The notes: a model not told the origin generated them from the letters alone. 64,000 nt of DNA from Pseudoalteromonas undina (GCF_000238275.3 NZ_AHCF03000003.1:186001-250000), one strand, 5' to 3'; counted from the first letter of the stretch, positions 1 through 8,386 are shown. Numbers and translations are program-made.

Positions 1-266
1 TCAATACGTTCACCGTGATAGCACAGTAATTCGCCTTGTACTTCAATTGACTCAACTTGTAATTCCCACTCCTCAACGCTTCGGATCACATCACCAGGAT
101 TAAATGCTACGCGGGTTACCGGAGCTTCTGCAGAAGAATAAACACGGTTTTCACCACTGGCAGGAAATAAAATGCTGACCTGGCGGCCATCAATGGCAAC
201 AACGGTGCCCAATCCTAAATCTGACTCTGTATCACTGATCCAACGCTGACCTAAGGAAAAATTCAT
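1..266 (-). CDS. rapA: RNA polymerase-associated helicase RapA (N-terminal part)
   Basis: Only the first 88 codons are in the window; the gene runs off the left edge. The protein begins [20 protein letters not shown] and continues with [20 protein letters not shown] and [10 protein letters not shown], which matches the Tudor-like N-terminal domain of RapA (HepA), the Swi2/Snf2 ATPase that binds core RNA polymerase and helps it recycle after transcription. The ATPase domains lie outside the window. The start is the ATG at 266, preceded on the minus strand by a weak purine-rich stretch. It is divergent from the phoH-type gene at 565, with about 300 bases between them. Confidence 0.9.
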   Translation of the reverse strand, partial: MNFSLGQRWISDTESDLGLGTVVAIDGRQVSILFPASGENRVYSSAEAPVTRVAFNPGDVIRSVEEWELQVESIEVQGELLCYHGERI

Positions 267-429
267 GTATGTCTCGTCTATGAAGAAAAAGGCGGCTATG
301 TTACCTGTTAGATAACACCACTGCAAGGCGCTATTTGCCTGACTTTTAATTAATTTTATAAGTGTGAATTATTCCTATCTATAAGCACTGATTAGTGCGC
401 CGATTTTGTAGGAAATTCAAACTAAATGA

Positions 430-462
430 TATTTGTCATAAAACAGACTTTTATGACAAATA
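430..462. promoter_or_regulatory. Perfect 14-bp inverted repeat in the rapA/phoH divergent region
   Basis: Arms at 430-443 and 449-462 are exact reverse complements around a 5-base spacer. Each arm reads TTGTCATAAAA inward, which resembles the first part of the enterobacterial Pho box (CTGTCATAWAWCTGTMAY). It lies about 100 bases before the PhoH-family gene and about 165 before rapA. There is no T-run, so an operator is likelier than a terminator. PhoB control is inferred. The 11-base word CACTGATTAGT also occurs twice in this intergenic region, at 386-396 and 510-520. Confidence 0.5.
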
Positions 463-564
463 GACTAAACTCAAATTATACCTAAGTAATTAATCAAGTT
501 TATTAGTCACACTGATTAGTTTATTGGGTATAGCATAAAAATCATAAAACGTAAGGAAAGTGCT

Positions 565-1956
565 ATGGAAAAAGCTTCGAACCTTGATAGTAAAATGTAT
601 GTGCTAGATACCAATGTATTGCTTCATGAACCCCTCGCGTATTTGTCATTTCAAGAACACCAAGTGGTTATTCCAATGACGGTATTGGAAGAGCTTGATC
701 ACATTAAAGATAGAAAACACGATGTAAGTCGCGATGCCCGAGTGGCCATTCGTGGACTTGATGGAGTGCTCAGCCAGGCCTCTCCCGAGCAAATGTTACA
801 AGGGGTTGCGCTACCAAGTAATAAACAAGGCGGATTAACGGGAAGCTTACTGATTGTAAATGACCATTTATTTGCCGATTCTATTTCCGGCTTACCGGGC
901 AATGAAAACGACCACCGCATTATTAATTGCGCGGTGCACTTACAAAATCAGCACAGTGATAAAAAAGTCATACTGGTTACTAAAGATATCAACATGCGCT
1001 TAAAAGCCAAAGGGGCGGGGCTTAAATATGTTGAAGATTACCGTACCGATCAGCTTATTGACGATATCGCCTTACTTACCAGCGGCTATAAAAAAATTAC
1101 TGGTGATTTTTGGCAGCATGTTGGCGAGTGTAACACTGAGCAACACGGGCGTGAAACAGTCCATCATATCCCTAAAGATTTAATCCCAGATGTGTTTTGT
1201 AATGAGTATTTACTTGATGATGGCGATCAGTTTGCCGCTAGAGTCAAATCTTACGATGGTGAGCATATTACCATTAAAGATATTGGAGCAGAGCGACTAA
1301 TGCATCAAAGTGCTTGGGGAATAAAGCCAAAAAATATTTACCAAGCAATGGCACTAGATGCACTGCTCGATACCTCTATTGAACTTGTTATTTTAACCGG
1401 CCCTGCGGGGTGTGGTAAAACCTTACTCGCGCTTGCTTGTGCACTTGAGATGGTGATTGAAAAAGGTGTTTACGATAAAGTGATTGTAACCCGAAACACC
1501 CCTGAAATTGCCGAATCGATTGGCTTTTTACCTGGCACCGAGGAAGAGAAAATGGCGCCTTGGCTGGCTGCCATAACCGATACCTTAGAGGTGCTGCATA
1601 AAGGAGATGAGAACCCTGTTTCAAGCCGTAATTACATTATGGAAAAAGCCAATGTTCAGTTTAAATCGGTAAACTTTATGCGTGGGCGAAGCATTCAAAA
1701 TGCGGTGGTGATTTTAGATGAAAGCCAAAACTTAACGGCTTCTCAGCTCAAAACCATAATTACCCGCTGTGGTGAAGGAACTAAACTTATTTGTACCGGA
1801 AATTTAGCACAAATAGACAGTAATTATTTAACCGCTGTTACCTCAGGGCTTACCTATATTGTGGAGCGATTTAAGCACTTTGAAGGCGGCGCTACTGTTA
1901 ATCTTAATGGTGTAGTAAGAAGTCGACTAGCGTCATTTGCAGAGGAGAATTTATAA
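565..1956 (+). CDS. PIN domain-PhoH family ATPase (PhoH2 type)
   Basis: 463 residues. The N-terminal half is a PIN-type nuclease domain: YVLDTNVLLHE near residues 12-22 (Asp15 is the first acidic metal ligand) followed by VIPMTVLEELDHIK. The C-terminal half is a PhoH P-loop ATPase, with Walker A GPAGCGKT near 279-286 and Walker B VVILDES near 380-386. This fusion corresponds to PhoH2/YlaK proteins, described as RNA-unwinding and RNA-cleaving enzymes in some bacteria; the target here is unknown. The start ATG follows TAAGGAAA at good spacing. A long perfect inverted repeat resembling a Pho box lies upstream, so phosphate control is possible. A stem-loop follows the stop codon. Confidence 0.92.
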   Translation: MEKASNLDSKMYVLDTNVLLHEPLAYLSFQEHQVVIPMTVLEELDHIKDRKHDVSRDARVAIRGLDGVLSQASPEQMLQGVALPSNKQGGLTGSLLIVNDHLFADSISGLPGNENDHRIINCAVHLQNQHSDKKVILVTKDINMRLKAKGAGLKYVEDYRTDQLIDDIALLTSGYKKITGDFWQHVGECNTEQHGRETVHHIPKDLIPDVFCNEYLLDDGDQFAARVKSYDGEHITIKDIGAERLMHQSAWGIKPKNIYQAMALDALLDTSIELVILTGPAGCGKTLLALACALEMVIEKGVYDKVIVTRNTPEIAESIGFLPGTEEEKMAPWLAAITDTLEVLHKGDENPVSSRNYIMEKANVQFKSVNFMRGRSIQNAVVILDESQNLTASQLKTIITRCGEGTKLICTGNLAQIDSNYLTAVTSGLTYIVERFKHFEGGATVNLNGVVRSRLASFAEENL

Positions 1957-1962
1957 GTGTTC

Positions 1963-2000
1963 TTTGGCTCGATAATCTACTATTTTATTATCGAGCCAAA
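1963..2000 (+). terminator. Stem-loop after the PIN-PhoH gene
   Basis: TTTGGCTCGATAAT (1963-1976) and its exact reverse complement (1987-2000) form a 14-bp stem with a 10-base loop, seven bases after the phoH stop. No clear U-run follows, so it may be a weak terminator or an RNA-stabilising hairpin. Confidence 0.5.
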
Positions 2001-2276
2001 AATTAAGTATTTAATCTAGGTGATTCATCGCTTATTAAAGCGCTTAATTACACGTCAACAGTTTGACGTTTAATTAATACGTATATCTAGCTTGTCAAAT
2101 ATCTACACATCGATCTTCAGAAAAAAGATATGAATTTATTTAAAGCTATGCCAGGTCTATTTAAGTTCATTACTTGTTCATATCTCGTTAGGCATTTTTG
2201 ATAAATAATAAGCTTTGACTGTATTAAACAGTAATTGATACATTCTTTTTATAGGAGCGTACGTTATTAAATGTGA

Positions 2277-2495
2277 AGGGGTAACCATACTAGTGAAATG
2301 GTACGCTTAGTGCATAGTTTAAAAGGGATAGCAGGAAATTTAGGTTTTAACCGATTATTATTGTGTGCTCAACACACTGAGCAAATATTAAAAGCGGATG
2401 GCAAGCACGCTGCAGCTGCAATTAAATAATTAATAATACAGTTAGAGCGAGTGCAAATTTATATAAAAAGTTTAGATGTAAGCAATGATAAATAA
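2277..2495 (+). pseudogene. Remnant of a histidine phosphotransfer (HPt) domain, sensor-kinase C-terminus
   Basis: Translating in the frame of the ATG at 2298 gives MVRLVHSLKGIAGNLGF, the HPt signature around the phospho-accepting His (VHSLKGxAGNLG), then about 26 helical residues. A TAA stop at 2427-2429 interrupts the frame; past it the reading continues as LIIQLERVQIYIKSLDVSNDK and ends at 2495, overlapping the start of the downstream response-regulator gene. Nothing before the HPt part (kinase, HATPase, receiver) is present, and the frame meets a stop at 2274. I read this as the surviving tail of a hybrid kinase once coupled to the diguanylate cyclase that follows. A tiny stand-alone HPt of 43 codons is possible but would lack the last helix. 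The rest of the gap (2001-2276) is AT-rich with no gene that I can see. Confidence 0.65.
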
Positions 2496-3420
2496 AGCAA
2501 AAATATTAATTGTAGATGACGATGCGCTTAACCGAATCATTTTAGAAAGAACTTTAAGTGATGAGCATGAGGTTTACTTAGTGGCAAGTGGCGAAGAGGC
2601 GTTGACATTTGTTAAGCATACGCAAGTAGATTTAATTATTTTAGACATCATGATGCCTGGCATGAATGGTTACGACGTGCTGGTGGAACTTAAAGAAAGT
2701 AGCCTTAGCCATGCGATCCCCATTATTTTTATCTCAGCGAACAGCTCTCATGAAGACGAAGCAAAAGGTTTAGAATTAGGCGCAATGGATTACATTGTAA
2801 AGCCATTTTGTGCCTCAATTGTTAAAGTGCGTGTACGCAATCAACTACTTATTAAGCAAAAAAACGATTTATTAGAAATGCTTGCGTCTATTGATGGTTT
2901 AACAGAAATACCTAACAGACGTTATTTAGATGAAAATTTGGAGCGAGAGTGGCGAAGAAGTAAGCGTAATAACTCTTCCATGTGTGTATTGCTTATCGAT
3001 ATTGACCACTTTAAGCGCTATAACGATTGTTACGGTCATCGTGCTGGCGATGATTGTTTAAAAGCTGTGGCGCAAACTCTAGCGGCGCAATGTGAGCGCG
3101 GCAGTGATTTTGTTGCCCGTTATGGTGGTGAAGAGTTTGTAGCCGTATTACCAGAAACCAATCAGCAAGGGGCTATTGCATTTGCTAATAAGTTACGTGA
3201 AGCCATTAATGATTTGAATATAGAGCACAACGCATCGTTAAATGCTTCACACATTACTATTAGCATTGGTATTGCCTCAAGTGAGAGCAGTCAAGCATAC
3301 ACAGAGAAGGCATTGCTAGAAGAAGCTGACTCAGGTTTATATAATGCTAAAAAGTCAGGGCGCAATGCGATTGAATTGGCGCCCATAGGAACATGTGAGC
3401 GTTTAGTTTGTCAGCATTGA
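2485..3420 (+). CDS. Response regulator with diguanylate cyclase output (REC-GGDEF)
   Basis: 311 residues. Residues 5-120 are a receiver domain with the acidic pocket VDDD (10-13) and phospho-acceptor Asp54 in IILDIMMPG. Residues about 135-300 are a GGDEF domain with metal-binding LLIDIDHFK, HRAGDDCL and an intact GGEEF active site at 214-218. An RxxD inhibitory site (RGSD, 205-208) sits five residues before the active-site motif, so product inhibition by c-di-GMP is expected. It should make c-di-GMP from two GTP when phosphorylated. It is preceded by a decayed HPt domain, so its original kinase may be lost. The 3' end overlaps the convergent DUF3192 gene by 18 bases. Confidence 0.93.
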   Translation: MINKAKILIVDDDALNRIILERTLSDEHEVYLVASGEEALTFVKHTQVDLIILDIMMPGMNGYDVLVELKESSLSHAIPIIFISANSSHEDEAKGLELGAMDYIVKPFCASIVKVRVRNQLLIKQKNDLLEMLASIDGLTEIPNRRYLDENLEREWRRSKRNNSSMCVLLIDIDHFKRYNDCYGHRAGDDCLKAVAQTLAAQCERGSDFVARYGGEEFVAVLPETNQQGAIAFANKLREAINDLNIEHNASLNASHITISIGIASSESSQAYTEKALLEEADSGLYNAKKSGRNAIELAPIGTCERLVCQH

Positions 3421-3783
3421 TAGTGCTGAGCTGCCAATCCCCACTAATTTGTCATTTTTAAATACTAATGGTGTGCATTCATCCTTGGTCATTTTTCCAT
3501 CTGAATGAATGCTGTGTGTTGCGTAAAACAACACTTGGTAAACATCATCCTGTTTTTTTAATAATTCAGTGAAATTAGGTGTTTTTAGTTGGTTTAATAC
3601 TGACTGATACGAGCTATCCATTGCCAGACCTGAAATGATTTCACGATTGTTTTTATGTGTGGCCTGCCAGCTTGAAGAACTATTGCCTGCCCAATGACCT
3701 TCTGCTTCACCATCAGATACAGCGATTACACAACCCGTTAAAAAAGGAGCAGTTAGTGCAGCGATTAAAAGTGTTTTTTTCAT
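3403..3783 (-). CDS. DUF3192 family lipoprotein
   Basis: About 126 residues from the ATG at 3783, chosen because it is preceded by AGGGAATAA and starts a clean lipoprotein signal MKKTLLIAALTAPFLTGC; an upstream in-frame start at 3858 would bury that signal. The lipobox LTGC predicts lipid-anchored export. The mature protein carries YQVLFYATHS and KDECTPLVFKNDKLVGIG, the conserved end of DUF3192 proteins of Vibrio and Shewanella. Function is unknown. It converges on and overlaps the diguanylate cyclase gene by 18 bases. Confidence 0.8.
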   Translation of the reverse strand: MKKTLLIAALTAPFLTGCVIAVSDGEAEGHWAGNSSSSWQATHKNNREIISGLAMDSSYQSVLNQLKTPNFTELLKKQDDVYQVLFYATHSIHSDGKMTKDECTPLVFKNDKLVGIGSSALSMLTN

Positions 3784-3888
3784 TTTGTTATTCCCTAGAT
3801 GATTAATTAAAAACAATATAGCAAAGACCAAGCCAGTTTTTAAATTCTTAAAAATCAATGGGTTGTTTTTGTTGTGTTTGGTGGGGTG

Positions 3889-3922
3889 GTGGCTTTTTTA
3901 AAATATAAATCTAAAAAGCCAC
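3889..3922 (-). terminator. Hairpin downstream of the 2-hydroxyacid dehydrogenase gene
   Basis: GTGGCTTTTT (3889-3898) pairs exactly with AAAAAGCCAC (3913-3922) across a 14-base loop, between the minus-strand gene ending at 3958 and the next start at 3783. The U-run is inside the stem rather than after it, so the terminator call is tentative. Confidence 0.4.
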
Positions 3923-3957
3923 TTTTTAGTAATTTTGACTAAGTTACTTTTATGGCA

Positions 3958-4902
3958 TTAAACCAAGCGGTTACGCGACTCGTGTTGACTAAATGCTGCA
4001 ATATTTAAACCCACTTCTTTTACTAAGCGCACGATAGATTCAGTGCTCGCCCACGCGATATGTGGGGTAAGTAGTAAATTATCACCCGTATAATTAGCCA
4101 GAGGATTGGTCAGCTCAGCGGGCTCTTTGGTCAGCACATCAACGCCGGCACCGGCAATAATATTGGCTTTTAATGCTTCTACTAAGTCAGCTTCATTGAT
4201 AATCCCGCCGCGTGCGGTATTAATAATTAGCGCAGTTGGTTTCATCATTTTTAATTCATTAAGTGTAATTAAGTCGCGTGTTTCATCATTAAGTGGGCAG
4301 TGAACGCTAATAATGTCTGCTGTTTTTATTGCTATTTCAAATGGGGTGCGTCCGTCGCGACACGCTTCGCCTTTGCGCTCTGCAATAATCACCTCAGCGC
4401 CAAACGCTTCAGCTACTTTAGATACTGCCTTACCCAAAGTACCTCCGCCAATAATAGCCAATGTTTTACCTTGAATGTCATTAAAGCTGTAATCAAGTCG
4501 ACAAAACATGTCACTTTTTTGCCATGCGCCTTGCTGGCAATCCGCTTGATAGCGGTGAGTATTACCTAATAAGTTAGTAATCAACGAAAAGGTATGCTGA
4601 ACAACAGAAGGGGTTGAATAACCGGCAACATTGGTAACTGCAATGCCTAAGTCTTTCGCGGCATCTAAATCAACATTATTAGTGCCAGTTGCACTGACAC
4701 AAATGAGTTTCAATGATTTTAATTGTGTCATAGTGTCACGATTAATCACTACTTTGTTAGTGATTAACACCTCGGCATTTTGGCTATGTGCCAACACTTG
4801 CTCTGGGCTAGTTAGCTGATGCACGGTAAGATCTCCAAGTGCTGAGATACCATCAAGTGAGGTGTTTGCCAGTGTGGCGTTATCAAGAATTGTTATGTTC
4901 AC
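3958..4902 (-). CDS. D-2-hydroxyacid dehydrogenase (glycerate/hydroxypyruvate reductase type)
   Basis: 314 residues, normal for the D-isomer-specific 2-hydroxyacid dehydrogenase family. The NAD-binding Rossmann motif is AIIGGGTLGKAV (GGGTLG at 152-157). The catalytic triad is visible: Arg231 in NTARGG, Glu260 in TKEPA and His281 in TPHIAWAS. The overall pattern is closest to glycerate dehydrogenase (HprA), which interconverts hydroxypyruvate and D-glycerate; substrate cannot be fixed from sequence alone. It appears to be monocistronic, with a 441-base non-coding region before the next gene. Cytoplasmic. Confidence 0.88.
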   Translation of the reverse strand: MNITILDNATLANTSLDGISALGDLTVHQLTSPEQVLAHSQNAEVLITNKVVINRDTMTQLKSLKLICVSATGTNNVDLDAAKDLGIAVTNVAGYSTPSVVQHTFSLITNLLGNTHRYQADCQQGAWQKSDMFCRLDYSFNDIQGKTLAIIGGGTLGKAVSKVAEAFGAEVIIAERKGEACRDGRTPFEIAIKTADIISVHCPLNDETRDLITLNELKMMKPTALIINTARGGIINEADLVEALKANIIAGAGVDVLTKEPAELTNPLANYTGDNLLLTPHIAWASTESIVRLVKEVGLNIAAFSQHESRNRLV

Positions 4903-5343
4903 GATGTGTCCTAATAGTGTATGTGTAAAAAGAATGATAATCCCAGTACGCGAAGTACTTGTGTTAAAAAGAGTATCATCTATTTGAATATTATTGGGTT
5001 TATCAGATTGCGTTTACATTAGCAGTTGTAGAGCTATATTTAAATGTGGTCTGCCCACTGAGGGTTAACTTGCATGTTATTATGGCCAACTGCCTTGCTA
5101 AGTTAACTTGAACAAAGTGCAATTAGTAAGGTCTATCCATTTGAATTAATAATTAATAGCTATAGTTTATACACATGAGGCAGTTAGTCTGACAATAATG
5201 CTCAGTACTAAACTATAACGCTATGAAAACTCAGTAAATCGAACTTTAGTATTGCTAGTTTCGTACTTTTGCTTGAGTTATAATCAAAATCAGACATAAC
5301 GGGACGTTTTAACGTGTCGTTTTTAACTTTGTAGATGCAGTAA
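4903..5343. other. 441-base intergenic region between divergent genes
   Basis: AT-rich and without a credible ORF. It contains a small palindrome, AGTAC-GCGAA-GTACT near 4951-4965, and a TATAAT at 5279-5284 that could be the -10 of the acyltransferase gene, although I see no good -35 at standard spacing. No RNA gene recognised. Confidence 0.4.
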
Positions 5344-6477
5344 ATGATTGAATTAGAAGATAAGTACGCAGATATAAGACCTTACAATGACGATGAAGTT
5401 GCCGCCTCATTAACGCGATTAATTAACGATAATGCGTTTCTTGATGTGATAGCAAAGTACAATTTGCCACGCTTTATATCCGCAGTTGGGTTTTTAGCAC
5501 GCGCTATAATAAAACATCAGTTGCGTAAAAAGTGGGGCAAAGTTAAAACAGTTGAAGATGTACAAAACGAAGTGGCGCATTATTTAAATAAATTAGTAAG
5601 GCGCACCACATCAAACGTTACTTTTTCAGGTTTAGAGGCATTAGACCCTAATCAAGCCTATCTTTTTGTTTCAAATCATAGAGACATTGTACTTGACCCT
5701 GCATTAGTTAATTGGGGCCTTTATCAGCATAAAATGAAAACAGTGAGAATTGCGATTGGTGATAACTTATTGCAAATTCCTTACATTACTGAGCTTATGC
5801 GTTTGAATAAAAGCTTTATTGTAAAACGCTCAGCTAAAGCCCCAAAAGAGATGTTAAAAGCGTTGACTCAGTTATCGGCTTATATTTATGACTCGCTTAC
5901 TAGTGGGCATTCTATTTGGATTGCTCAAAAAGAAGGTCGGGCTAAAGACGGTGTAGATCAAACCGATCCTGCACTGTTAAAAATGCTACAACTAAATGGA
6001 CGTAAACAAAAGAAAGAGTTTGGTGAGTACATTAAAGAGCTAAAAGTGGTGCCGGTTGCAATATCTTACCAATATGAACCCTGTGCAATAGCGAAGGCAA
6101 AAGAGCTCTATCATAAACAACACCATGGTAAATACGTGAAATCGGCGGGTGAAGATATTGCTAGTATTGTTGAAGGCTTTAGTTCAGCCAAAGGGCATGT
6201 GCACTTATCGTTTGGCCAGCCTATTCAGTCAGATTGCGATAGTGCAGATGAGCTGGCAAAAACCATTGATAAGCAAATAATTGATTCGTTTTATTTACAC
6301 CCAGGTAACTATATTGCAGGTGGATGTACTGAGGCGGTTATAAATAAAAATGATGCAGCACAATTTGCAGAGCGTTTAGCAAAAGTGCCAGAAGAATTAA
6401 GGCCTTTAGTACTAGCAATGTACGCTAAGCCCTACCATAGAAAAACACAAGTAGATGAACAAAGCTGTGAACATTAA
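5344..6477 (+). CDS. PlsC-like glycerolipid acyltransferase
   Basis: 377 residues. The acyltransferase core holds SNHRDIVLDPAL near 110-121; the His-Asp pair is spaced HX5D (His112, Asp118) rather than the usual HX4D, as in the NHPLGGLD-type subgroup. Downstream are FIVKRS, WIAQKEGRAKDG (the EGTRS-like phosphate-binding block) and VVPVAISYQYEP. It probably transfers acyl chains to glycerol phosphate or lysophosphatidate at the membrane, but there is no obvious transmembrane helix and the substrate is unproven. It is distinct from the plsC gene at 45543. A strong terminator follows. Confidence 0.75.
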   Translation: MIELEDKYADIRPYNDDEVAASLTRLINDNAFLDVIAKYNLPRFISAVGFLARAIIKHQLRKKWGKVKTVEDVQNEVAHYLNKLVRRTTSNVTFSGLEALDPNQAYLFVSNHRDIVLDPALVNWGLYQHKMKTVRIAIGDNLLQIPYITELMRLNKSFIVKRSAKAPKEMLKALTQLSAYIYDSLTSGHSIWIAQKEGRAKDGVDQTDPALLKMLQLNGRKQKKEFGEYIKELKVVPVAISYQYEPCAIAKAKELYHKQHHGKYVKSAGEDIASIVEGFSSAKGHVHLSFGQPIQSDCDSADELAKTIDKQIIDSFYLHPGNYIAGGCTEAVINKNDAAQFAERLAKVPEELRPLVLAMYAKPYHRKTQVDEQSCEH

Positions 6478-6497
6478 TTAACAGTTTAGGCGTAGAT

Positions 6498-6528
6498 AAA
6501 AGCAGCAATTAATTTGCTGCTTTTTTTT
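6498..6528 (+). terminator. Rho-independent terminator after the acyltransferase gene
   Basis: AAAGCAGCA and TGCTGCTTT form a stem around ATTAATT, followed directly by a run of nine T. It lies just after the stop at 6477 and before the DUF1289 gene. Confidence 0.85.
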
Positions 6529-6581
6529 TAAACAAAAATAGCGCTATACTCAAGCTATACTTTTTTATACTGGAGGGTTTG

Positions 6582-6827
6582 ATGCAACAAATTGAAATAT
6601 TTGATATTCCTAGCCCTTGTAAAGGTATTTGCTTGGTTAATAATCGGGGTTACTGCAAAGGATGTTATCGCAGTCGTGATGAGCGATTTTCGTGGAATTC
6701 GTTGACCAATGCGCAAAAAAAGAAAGTATTGAGCCTATGCCAACAACGCTATAAACGTTATTTACAGCAAAAAAAGAAAGCTGCGCAAGCCGCTTCGCCA
6801 GCACAACAGCAAGGCTTTGATTTTTAA
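6582..6827 (+). CDS. DUF1289 family protein
   Basis: 81 residues. The start is the ATG at 6582 with a GGAGG ribosome-binding site at 6572-6576; a TTG one codon earlier is less likely. Four cysteines, C13, C17, C25 and C28, in SPCKGICLVNNRGYCKGCYR match the DUF1289 pattern (CxxxC...CxxC), followed by the conserved RDERFSWNSLT. The cysteines suggest a metal site, unproven. The basic C-terminal tail (RYKRYLQQKKKAAQ) could contact nucleic acid. The 3' end overlaps the convergent gene by four bases. Confidence 0.85.
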   Translation: MQQIEIFDIPSPCKGICLVNNRGYCKGCYRSRDERFSWNSLTNAQKKKVLSLCQQRYKRYLQQKKKAAQAASPAQQQGFDF

Positions 6828-7522
6828 AATTGTAGTTTGTACTTTGATCTGAGTTTAGCGACCGTGCCATTGTTGTGTAATTTCTTAAGTGTAGCCTCAA
6901 GCTGTTGAGCAATACTCGCATGACTGATATGTAAATAATGATAAAGCGGGTAGGTAGCAACCACTTGTTTTTCATAACAGCCTAAAGCGGGAGGAATGGT
7001 TTTATTGGCCATCGCAAAATCAATCAGTAATGCAGCTTCTACTTTTTGCTGGATCAGTAAATTTAATTGAGTGGTATTATTTTTTACCTCAATAACCTTG
7101 CCTTGAAAATCAATACTGTCTAAATATCGCTGTTGTACAGGGTAGCTGGCTATAATGGCAACGCTATCCATTGTTTTAGTAGAGCTGGGTTCACAGTGCT
7201 TATAAAGCTTAAGATTAAATTTGAATAACGGATAGTTAACCCGAATTAAGTTTTTGTATGCACTTTCAATACTAATATCACGAGCAAGCTGCCCATCTAA
7301 CATGCCACTGTTTGCTGCAAATAATGCATTTTGACGATTAAAATCGATAATATTTAATTTAAAGCCCATATCTGTATACGCTAATTGTAATAGCTCAATA
7401 GTATAATTTGCTTGCTGGGTGTTCTGCGGGCGATTAAATGTATAACTGTAACTATGGCCAAATGACGGATTACTAAAAATTAAACCTATTAATACAAGCA
7501 ACCCTTTACAGTATTTAAACAC
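6824..7522 (-). CDS. Periplasmic substrate-binding-like protein (SBP_bac_3 type)
   Basis: 232 residues with an N-terminal signal peptide (LLVLIGLIFSNPSFG, cleavage near residue 22). The mature protein has the two-lobe layout of family 3 solute-binding proteins: YTIELLQLAYTDMGFKLNI, then MLDGQLARD, and a C-terminal helix VAKLRSKYKLQF. No permease or ATPase gene is adjacent, so it may be an orphan sensor or binding protein rather than a transporter part. It starts divergent to the DUF3283 gene with 222 bases between. Confidence 0.75.
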   Translation of the reverse strand: MFKYCKGLLVLIGLIFSNPSFGHSYSYTFNRPQNTQQANYTIELLQLAYTDMGFKLNIIDFNRQNALFAANSGMLDGQLARDISIESAYKNLIRVNYPLFKFNLKLYKHCEPSSTKTMDSVAIIASYPVQQRYLDSIDFQGKVIEVKNNTTQLNLLIQQKVEAALLIDFAMANKTIPPALGCYEKQVVATYPLYHYLHISHASIAQQLEATLKKLHNNGTVAKLRSKYKLQF

Positions 7523-7744
7523 GTCAGCAGTTCCTGTCTATTGGGGCAAATGGATAGGCGAGTATAATAACAAATTGGCTGTCTTTTGCCCAGTTTCTAG
7601 TCATAATCTAGCAGAGCCTATCATTAACAATTATTGATACCCTTAGATTATTTAAAGTAGATTTTTTTTATTCGTTATAAAGTTAGTTTATTATAAGTTT
7701 AAACGTATAATCTAAGTTTTATTAGGCCAGTAAAAGAGGGGAAT

Positions 7745-7948
7745 ATGAGTTATAACCTGTGTGATTTACCACGAGAGCAAAAATATCAGATTCAGCTAGA
7801 TTACGAAGCTTCATTTTGGGCATATCAAATTAAGCGTGGCAAGAAAACGCGTGAGCAAGTTTATGATACCCTGCACAGTCGCCCAGTTGCAGAGCAAGGT
7901 TTTTTAAAGCAAAAGTTTGAGCAATATTTGGCACTTATGCTTAGTTAG
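7745..7948 (+). CDS. DUF3283 family small protein
   Basis: 67 residues, preceded by AAAGAGGGG. The sequence MSYNLCDLPREQKYQIQLDY, with KQKFEQYLALML at the end, resembles the short DUF3283 proteins of Vibrio and relatives. Helical, charged and soluble, with no known function. It is 12 bases before the GNAT gene and likely co-transcribed with it and with the large sensor at 8387. Confidence 0.7.
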   Translation: MSYNLCDLPREQKYQIQLDYEASFWAYQIKRGKKTREQVYDTLHSRPVAEQGFLKQKFEQYLALMLS

Positions 7949-7960
7949 GGTCTGCTTGCT

Positions 7961-8368
7961 ATGATTGTTATTAAACAATTAGAATCAGTGAAAGCGCCTT
8001 TAATAAATAAGTTTTATACCTTATATAAAGTCCGGGGTCGCGCCAATAAACAAGACCAATTGTGGGTTGCTTACGATAACCACACTATTATTGCTGCGTG
8101 CCGCTTACAGCACAAACCAACTTTTTTATTTTTATCGACAGTTTTTGTGGCTCCTGCATATCGTTCCACTGGTGTGGCAACAAAGCTGCTAAGCACTCTT
8201 TTAAGTCAGCAAGCCGACGCTGTTTACACCTTCGCTTACCAACACATTACTGATTTTTATCAGGCACTTGGTTTTAACCAGGTGTTAACATATACTCCTG
8301 CATTATTAACGCTATTTGATGCATATAAGCACCGAAATATTATCGCATTGAAATATCAGCAACCCTAA
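7961..8368 (+). CDS. GNAT family N-acetyltransferase
   Basis: 135 residues, the size of a single GNAT domain. The acetyl-CoA binding region is visible as LSTVFVAPAYRSTGVATKLL (beta 4 plus the R/Q-x-x-G-x-A loop), followed by YTFAYQHITDFYQALGF, the usual C-terminal strand and helix. The substrate is unknown. It sits 12 bases after the DUF3283 gene and 18 bases before the giant sensor gene, suggesting a three-gene operon. Confidence 0.85.
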   Translation: MIVIKQLESVKAPLINKFYTLYKVRGRANKQDQLWVAYDNHTIIAACRLQHKPTFLFLSTVFVAPAYRSTGVATKLLSTLLSQQADAVYTFAYQHITDFYQALGFNQVLTYTPALLTLFDAYKHRNIIALKYQQP

Positions 8369-8386
8369 ATCAGTAATAGGAAACAC

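Noticed and set aside
4300..4569. 89-codon plus-strand ORF inside the 2-hydroxyacid dehydrogenase gene
   Set aside because: Antisense shadow of a gene with all catalytic residues; composition is cysteine-rich and unlike a real protein.
6637..6975. 112-codon minus-strand ORF antisense to the DUF1289 gene
   Set aside because: Complementary to a conserved gene, no family resemblance, and its start is inside the periplasmic binding protein gene.
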